Source: Streptosporangiaceae bacterium
GTDB taxonomy: Bacteria > Actinomycetota > Actinomycetes > Streptosporangiales > Streptosporangiaceae
NCBI GenBank assembly: GCA_030045295.1
Contig: JASIGD010000456.1
Coordinates: 1-5,160, forward strand
Reading direction: 5' to 3'
Length of the DNA: 5,160 nucleotides
Made by a program: the position numbers and the translations under genes. Under the pieces are notes generated by a model, which was not told the DNA's origin, made no database searches, and was given only the letters and a program-made list of their open reading frames with translations. Numbering within the stretch: position 1 is the stretch's first letter; each line of letters begins with the position of its first letter. Shown here piece by piece: positions 3,549 to 5,160 of this stretch.

Positions 3549-5160
3549 GTGCGCAAGGTGCTGATCGCGAACCGCGGCGAGATCGCGGTCCGCGTGGTGC
3601 GTGCGTGCCGTGATGCCGGGTTGGCCAGCGTGGCCGTGTACGCCGAGCCCGACCTGGACGCGCTGCACGTCAGGATGGCCGACGAAGCGTATTCGCTGGC
3701 CGGTACGACCGGCCGGGAAACCTACCTGGACGTCGACAAGATCATCAAGGTCGGGCTCGAGTCCGGCGCGGACGCGGTGCACCCCGGGTACGGGTTCCTG
3801 GCCGAGAACGCCGGCTTTGCCCGGGCGGTCGCCGGGGCGGGCATGACCTGGATCGGCCCGCCGCCGGAGGCGATCGAGGCGCTCGGCGACAAGGTGCGGG
3901 CCAGGCACATCGCCCGCCAGGCCGGCGCGCCGCTGACCCCGGGCACGCAGGACCCGGTGCGCGACGCCGAGGAGATCAGGGCGTTCGCCGCCGAATACGG
4001 CTATCCGGTCGCGATCAAGGCCGCGTTCGGCGGCGGCGGCCGCGGCCTCAAGGTGGCCTGGCGCGAGGACCAGGTCGGCGAGCTGTACGAGTCGGCGGTC
4101 CGGGAGGCCACCGCGGCGTTCGGCCGCGGCGAGTGCTTCGTCGAGCGGTACCTGGACCGGCCGCGGCACGTGGAAACGCAGTGCCTAGCCGACGCGTACG
4201 GCCACGTGGTGGTCGTGTCGACCAGGGACTGCTCGCTCCAGCGCAGGCACCAGAAGCTCGTCGAGGAGGCGCCGGCTCCGTTCCTGTCGCCGGAGCAGGT
4301 CGAGGCGCTGTACCGGTCCTCCAAGGCCATCCTGCGGCAGGCGGGCTACGTCGGCGCGGGCACCTGCGAGTTCCTCGTCGGCCAGGACGGCACGATCAGC
4401 TTCCTCGAGGTCAATACCCGGCTGCAGGTCGAGCACCCGGTCAGCGAGGAGGTCACGGGCATCGACCTGGTGCGCGAGATGTTCCGGATCGCGGACGGCG
4501 AGCCGCTCGGCTACGACGACCCGCCCGCCCGGGGTCACTCGATCGAGTTCCGGATCAACGCCGAGGACCCGGGCCGGAACTTCCTCCCGACGCCGGGGAC
4601 GATCACGACCTGGAATCCTCCGTCCGGCCCGGGCGTCCGGCTGGACGCCGGGTACGCGAACGGGATGACGGTCCCCCAGGTGTTCGACTCGCTGATCGCC
4701 AAGCTCATCGTGACCGGAGCCAGCCGCACCCAGGCGTTGCAGCGGGCCGCCCGCGCGCTGGCCGAGTTCGAGGTCGGCGGGATGCCCACCGTGCTGCCCT
4801 TCCACCGGGCCGTGGTCGCCGACCCGGCCTTCGCCGGCGAGCCGCTGCGGGTGCATACCCGCTGGATCGAGACCGAGTTCGCCACCCCGATGCCGGCGCA
4901 GGAGCCGGCCGAAACCGCTCCGCAGCCGGACCGGGACACGGTCACCGTGGAAGTGGGCGGGAGACGGCTCGAGGTGGTGCTGCCGGCCGGGCTGGGCCAG
5001 CCGCCTCGCCCGGCCGCGGCGGCCGATTCTCCCGAACGAGGCCGTGGTGGCAGCCGCGCCCGCCGTTCGGTCCCCCGGACCAGCGGCGACACCCTGATCA
5101 GCCCGATGCAGGGCACCATCATCAAGATCGCCGTCGCCGACGGGGACCGGGTGTCGGCCG
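3549..5160 (+). CDS. accA3: Acetyl/propionyl-CoA carboxylase alpha subunit: biotin carboxylase plus start of BCCP (partial)
   Basis: The first 537 codons are present and the frame is open to the right edge; homologues have about 590-600 residues, so some 55-60 are missing. Biotin carboxylase N-domain: about 1-112 ([12 protein letters not shown] at 5-16, [10 protein letters not shown] from 78). ATP-grasp: about 113-320, with K115, K157, the glycine-rich loop GGGGRG at 161-166 and HQK at 234-236. [11 protein letters not shown] at 287-297 supplies E287, N289, R291 and E295, and the C-domain supplies R335 in FRINAED; these match E. coli AccC active-site residues. A Pro/Ala/Arg-rich linker (about 455-515) leads into the biotin carrier domain at SPMQGT (518-523). 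The window stops before the expected biotinylated AMKM lysine. The protein carboxylates its own biotin using ATP and bicarbonate; a separate beta subunit (AccB/AccD/PccB type) transfers CO2 to acetyl- or propionyl-CoA, giving malonyl- or methylmalonyl-CoA. It is closest in architecture to mycobacterial AccA3 and Streptomyces AccA1/AccA2. Substrate choice lies with the beta subunit, not visible here. Confidence 0.95.
   Translation, partial: MRKVLIANRGEIAVRVVRACRDAGLASVAVYAEPDLDALHVRMADEAYSLAGTTGRETYLDVDKIIKVGLESGADAVHPGYGFLAENAGFARAVAGAGMTWIGPPPEAIEALGDKVRARHIARQAGAPLTPGTQDPVRDAEEIRAFAAEYGYPVAIKAAFGGGGRGLKVAWREDQVGELYESAVREATAAFGRGECFVERYLDRPRHVETQCLADAYGHVVVVSTRDCSLQRRHQKLVEEAPAPFLSPEQVEALYRSSKAILRQAGYVGAGTCEFLVGQDGTISFLEVNTRLQVEHPVSEEVTGIDLVREMFRIADGEPLGYDDPPARGHSIEFRINAEDPGRNFLPTPGTITTWNPPSGPGVRLDAGYANGMTVPQVFDSLIAKLIVTGASRTQALQRAARALAEFEVGGMPTVLPFHRAVVADPAFAGEPLRVHTRWIETEFATPMPAQEPAETAPQPDRDTVTVEVGGRRLEVVLPAGLGQPPRPAAAADSPERGRGGSRARRSVPRTSGDTLISPMQGTIIKIAVADGDRVSA

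Noticed and set aside
3382..3564. Short plus-strand frame before the carboxylase
   Set aside because: TTG start without a Shine-Dalgarno, Arg/Ala/Trp-rich product, overlaps the predicted promoter, RBS and carboxylase start out of frame.
3435..4169. 244-codon open frame on the minus strand within the carboxylase
   Set aside because: Antisense shadow of the biotin carboxylase gene, whose conserved motifs are unmistakable on the plus strand.
1..5160. Mobile elements, CRISPR arrays, attachment sites or recent transfer
   Set aside because: No transposase or integrase motifs, no regularly spaced repeats, and base composition is uniform apart from small AT-richer regulatory patches.

Overview
The window looks like chromosomal DNA from a very GC-rich actinomycete (Streptomyces/Streptosporangiales/Frankia-like). 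GC is strongly biased to third codon positions, starts are often GTG, and the best protein matches I recognise are actinobacterial: an AccA-type biotin carboxylase/BCCP subunit, a multi-TM PAS-GGDEF-EAL protein, and an IlvB N-terminus with an actinobacterial branched-chain leader peptide.

Layout, left to right. (1) 1-129, minus strand: the first 43 codons of a gene leaving the left edge, probably ilvB (acetolactate synthase large subunit). (2) 130-309: a compact attenuator-type leader for that gene, also minus strand. It holds a TTGACG/TAAGGT promoter candidate, a 15-codon leader peptide with consecutive Ile-Leu-Val-Leu codons, a strong hairpin, a second hairpin with a six-T tract (intrinsic terminator), and a GGGAG ribosome binding site. 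No conventional ORF caller would report the leader peptide. (3) 310-3087, minus strand: a complete gene of about 925 codons for a membrane-anchored cyclic-di-GMP turnover protein (about nine TM segments, PAS, GGDEF with a GSDEF motif, EAL with its catalytic residues intact). (4) 3088-3548: a 461-bp divergent intergenic region with a perfect 11-bp inverted repeat, a GC-rich hairpin and a promoter/RBS for the rightward gene. (5) 3549-5160, plus strand: the first 537 codons of an acyl-CoA carboxylase alpha subunit (biotin carboxylase plus the start of the biotin carrier domain). The window ends shortly before the expected biotinylated lysine.

How the parts relate: ilvB and the carboxylase are core metabolic genes (branched-chain amino acid synthesis; malonyl-/methylmalonyl-CoA supply), and the gene between them is a signalling gene. 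The ilvB leader would couple transcription to charging of Ile/Leu/Val tRNAs. Its terminator would also stop readthrough from the c-di-GMP gene, which points the same way. I see no mobile element, CRISPR array, tRNA, rRNA or phage gene. The most rewarding features are the attenuator and the palindrome between the divergent genes; I found no evidence for an entirely new system.
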